In this document: positions 61,985-64,000 of the stretch, piece by piece | Position numbering within the stretch: position 1 is the first letter of the stretch | How the letters are laid out: each line of letters begins with the position of its first letter | From: Subtercola boreus | GTDB lineage: Bacteria > Actinomycetota > Actinomycetes > Actinomycetales > Microbacteriaceae | NCBI RefSeq assembly: GCF_003399635.1 | Contig: NZ_NBXB01000042.1 | Coordinates: 1 to 64,000, forward strand | Reading direction: 5' to 3' | DNA length: 64,000 bases | Position numbers and translations under genes: made by a program | Notes under the pieces: generated by a model | Database searches by the model: none | What the model saw: the letters and a program-made list of their open reading frames with translations, nothing else | Told to the model about the DNA's origin: nothing

Positions 61985-62857
61985 ATGACGTTCAACGAAA
62001 ACTCCAAGCTCGACACGAGCCGGGTCTCGAAGCGGGGCAAGACCGGGATCGCACTCGGCGGTGGTGGCGCCGTCGTCGTGATCGGGCTCTTCCTGCTCTC
62101 GCAGGTGCTCGGGGTCGACCTGACAGGCTTGGCCGGCGGGGCCACATCGCAGGGATCCTCCAGCGCAGAGGCCCTCGACTGCCAGACCGGCGCCGACGCC
62201 AATGCCCGTGTGGACTGCCTGATGGTGGGCGCATCCAACTCGCTCGATGCGTACTGGAAGGCCGAGGCCCCCCAGCTCGGCGTCAGTTACCAGTCCCCCG
62301 CAGAGTTCGTGCTGTTCGACGGGGGCGTCGGTACCGGATGCGGACAGGCGACGAGCGCGACAGGACCGTTCTACTGCCCCGCAGACCAGAGGGTCTATGT
62401 CGACACGTCGTTCTTCGACGAGCTCCGAACCCGATTCGGGGCCACCGGCGGCACACTCAGCGAGATGTACGTGGTCGCGCACGAGTGGGGACACCACATC
62501 CAGCAGCTCGAAGGCACCTTCGCGGGCACCGACCGAAGCGCCACGGGCGCGAGCTCCGACTCGGTACGCACCGAGTTGCAGGCCGACTGCTACGCGGGCG
62601 CCTGGGCCGCCTCTGCGTCGCAGACCACGGACGAGAACGGCGTCGCGTTCATCCAACCGATCACCCAGGCGCAGATCGCGGATGCCCTCAATGCGGCCGC
62701 CGCGATCGGCGACGACCGGATCCAGCAGCAGTCGACAGGCTCCGTGCACCCGGAGAGCTTCACCCACGGGTCGGGCGACCAGCGCGAACGCTGGTTCACG
62801 AACGGGTACAGCGGCGGGGCCGGGAGCTGCGACACGTTCGCTGCGGGTGCGCTGTAG
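61985..62857 (+). CDS. Neutral zinc metallopeptidase (YpfJ/KPN_02809 family)
   Basis: This 290-residue protein has one N-terminal TM (GIALGGGGAVVVIGLFLLSQVL) and an extracytoplasmic peptidase domain with HEWGHH (His166, His170) and the downstream Glu in TELQADCYAG. Surface Cys and VYVDTSFFDEL are family features. The ATG at 61985 suits the usual MTFNENSKLD start. Membrane-anchored, zinc-dependent protease of unknown target. Confidence 0.9.
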   Translation: MTFNENSKLDTSRVSKRGKTGIALGGGGAVVVIGLFLLSQVLGVDLTGLAGGATSQGSSSAEALDCQTGADANARVDCLMVGASNSLDAYWKAEAPQLGVSYQSPAEFVLFDGGVGTGCGQATSATGPFYCPADQRVYVDTSFFDELRTRFGATGGTLSEMYVVAHEWGHHIQQLEGTFAGTDRSATGASSDSVRTELQADCYAGAWAASASQTTDENGVAFIQPITQAQIADALNAAAAIGDDRIQQQSTGSVHPESFTHGSGDQRERWFTNGYSGGAGSCDTFAAGAL

Positions 62858-62918
62858 GCGCACAGGCGGCTGAGGGGCGACCCGCAGTACCCTAGTGCTG
62901 AGCACCAGGAGGAGCACC

Positions 62919-63719
62919 ATGTCCCGTCGTGATGAAATCGAATGCTGGCTGACCGACATGGACGGCGTGCTCGTCCATGAGAACCAGGCCCTCCCGGGTG
63001 CCGCCGAGCTGCTGCAGCAGTGGCGCGACGAGGGCAAGCCGTACCTCGTTCTGACGAACAACTCGATGTTCACCCCGCGCGACCTGAGCGCTCGCCTCCT
63101 CGCCTCGGGACTCACCGTGCCCGAAGAGTCGATCTGGACCTCGGCCCTCGCCACAGCCGCCTTCCTGAAGTCGCAGCAGCCGGGCGGTTCGGCGTTCGTC
63201 ATCGGCGAGGCCGGCATAACGACGGCGCTCCATGAGGCGGGCTTCATCCTCACCGACACGAACCCCGACTACGTGGTGGTCGGAGAGACCCGCAATTACT
63301 CCTTCGAGGCGATCACCCGTGCCATCCGGCTCATCCAGGCCGGGGCGCGCTTCATCGTGACGAATCCCGACGCGACCGGGCCGAGCGCCGAGGGCCCGCT
63401 TCCCGCAACAGGAGCCGTGGCGGCGCTGATCACGAAGGCGTGCGGCAAGGAGCCTTACGTGGTCGGCAAGCCAAACCCGATGATGTTCCGCTCTGCCCTG
63501 AACAAGATCGGCGCGCACTCGGAGAACACCGGCATGATCGGCGACCGCATGGACACCGACGTCGTCGCGGGCATCGAGGCGGGGCTGCACACCATCCTCG
63601 TGCTCACCGGCATCAGCGACCAGGCGGAGATCGCCCGGTACCCGTTCCGGCCCGACGAGATCCTGAAGGGCGTCTACGAGCTGCTCTCGCCGGAGCCCGT
63701 CGAATCCGACGAGGAGTAA
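62919..63719 (+). CDS. HAD-superfamily IIA hydrolase (NagD-like)
   Basis: This 266-residue phosphatase has HAD motif I DMDGV (Asp13, Asp15), motif II LTNNS, the motif III Lys in VVGKPNP and motif IV GDRMDTD. The cap insert marks the IIA group (p-nitrophenyl phosphatase/NagD). AGGAGG precedes the ATG at 62919. Cytoplasmic; substrate unknown. Confidence 0.93.
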   Translation: MSRRDEIECWLTDMDGVLVHENQALPGAAELLQQWRDEGKPYLVLTNNSMFTPRDLSARLLASGLTVPEESIWTSALATAAFLKSQQPGGSAFVIGEAGITTALHEAGFILTDTNPDYVVVGETRNYSFEAITRAIRLIQAGARFIVTNPDATGPSAEGPLPATGAVAALITKACGKEPYVVGKPNPMMFRSALNKIGAHSENTGMIGDRMDTDVVAGIEAGLHTILVLTGISDQAEIARYPFRPDEILKGVYELLSPEPVESDEE

Positions 63720-63771
63720 CCGGCACCGTTCCCTTCGGCGACCGCCCCCGTGACTTCGGCCCGCGCTCCCG

Positions 63772-64000
63772 TCACTTCGGGACGCCCGCTCTCGCGCTGG
63801 TTCTCGAAACCGTGGCGAAACCCGGCCTGCTCCCTGTCACCGTGACGGTGATGGCCTTGCCGAGGTCTGCTGTGGGCACCGTGTGGGTCGCACCCACGGC
63901 ACCCGTGATGGCCACTCCGTCGCGATTCCACTGGTACGAATAGGAGACGGGGGCGGGAGTCCACGTTCCGGGCACCGCCGTCAGTACCTTCCCGAGGGCG
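63772..64000 (-). CDS. C-terminal end of an Ig-repeat surface protein (partial)
   Basis: The minus strand is open to the right edge: LGKVLTAVPGTWTPAPVSYSY, WNRDGVAITGAVGATHTVP, ADLGKAITVTVTGSRPGF, then SARAGVPK and stop. This is the last bacterial Ig-like repeat (Ig-like fold with PGTW and YQW) of a large secreted or cell-wall protein whose body is outside the window. No LPxTG is seen at the end. Confidence 0.75.
   Translation of the reverse strand, partial: ALGKVLTAVPGTWTPAPVSYSYQWNRDGVAITGAVGATHTVPTADLGKAITVTVTGSRPGFATVSRTSARAGVPK

Noticed and set aside
63720-63771. Two CCCGT(G/C)ACTTCGG repeats between the HAD and Ig-repeat genes
   Set aside because: Short and imperfect; consistent with a bidirectional terminator, and not enough for a separate claim.

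Overview
The window is GC-rich, densely coded actinobacterial DNA, most likely from a Microbacteriaceae relative. The evidence is a split purS-purQ plus small-type purL, a DUF3151-purA pair, a mycothiol-type DinB protein, a DUF222/HNH gene, a DUF7882-type small protein, many GTG starts and widespread 4-nt ATGA/GTGA stop-start overlaps. No rRNA, tRNA or CRISPR array was found.

Left third (1-21.4 kb): an IS5-type transposase tail at the edge, an MFS pump, a fur-catalase operon, purine genes (purS, purQ with an unusual low-complexity insert, purL, purA), and a DUF559 endonuclease-like gene bracketed by two related long palindromes. Stress and housekeeping genes follow (chorismate mutase, EamA transporter, Ohr, DinB, GNAT, zinc dehydrogenase, Ntn hydrolase). 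Then comes a TetR gene with a perfect palindromic operator, leading a chain with a degenerate ABC-ATPase-like protein and a YhgE/Pip membrane protein.

Middle (21.5-37 kb): a membrane-anchored molybdopterin oxidoreductase; a seven-gene minus-strand operon (ABC importer, RutA-like monooxygenase, RutB-like isochorismatase hydrolase, NtaA-like monooxygenase, MFS), best read as uptake and oxidative opening of an N-heterocycle or related compound; a VOC/WYL divergent pair; a DUF222 gene whose 3' end lies in a slipped 18-bp tandem repeat; a decayed aldehyde dehydrogenase tail; and two flavin/FMN reductases.

Core of interest (37.2-52.1 kb): a cell-envelope or exopolysaccharide locus. It has a BcsB-like secreted/anchored protein, a GT-C-like membrane protein, and a BcsA-like GT2 synthase with an N-terminal MshEN (c-di-GMP-binding-type) domain instead of PilZ. 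It also has homologues of the whole decaprenyl-phospho-arabinose route (UbiA-type phosphoribosyltransferase, PAP2 phosphatase, DprE1, DprE2, GtrA), a beta-helix protein, and c-di-GMP enzymes (two GGDEF, one EAL-DICT). I infer a c-di-GMP-gated polysaccharide that may be decorated through a polyprenyl-phosphate pentose.

Right end (52.2-64 kb): an SMR pump; a lower-GC AbiEi-like/nucleotidyltransferase module bounded by 18-bp direct repeats, its second gene broken by a 29-bp tandem duplication; an MFS pump; an ECF sigma factor with an overlapping membrane partner; a SpoU methyltransferase; an Nramp Mn transporter with a DtxR/MntR-type regulator nearby; a neutral zinc metallopeptidase; a HAD-IIA phosphatase; and the C-terminus of a large Ig-repeat surface protein.
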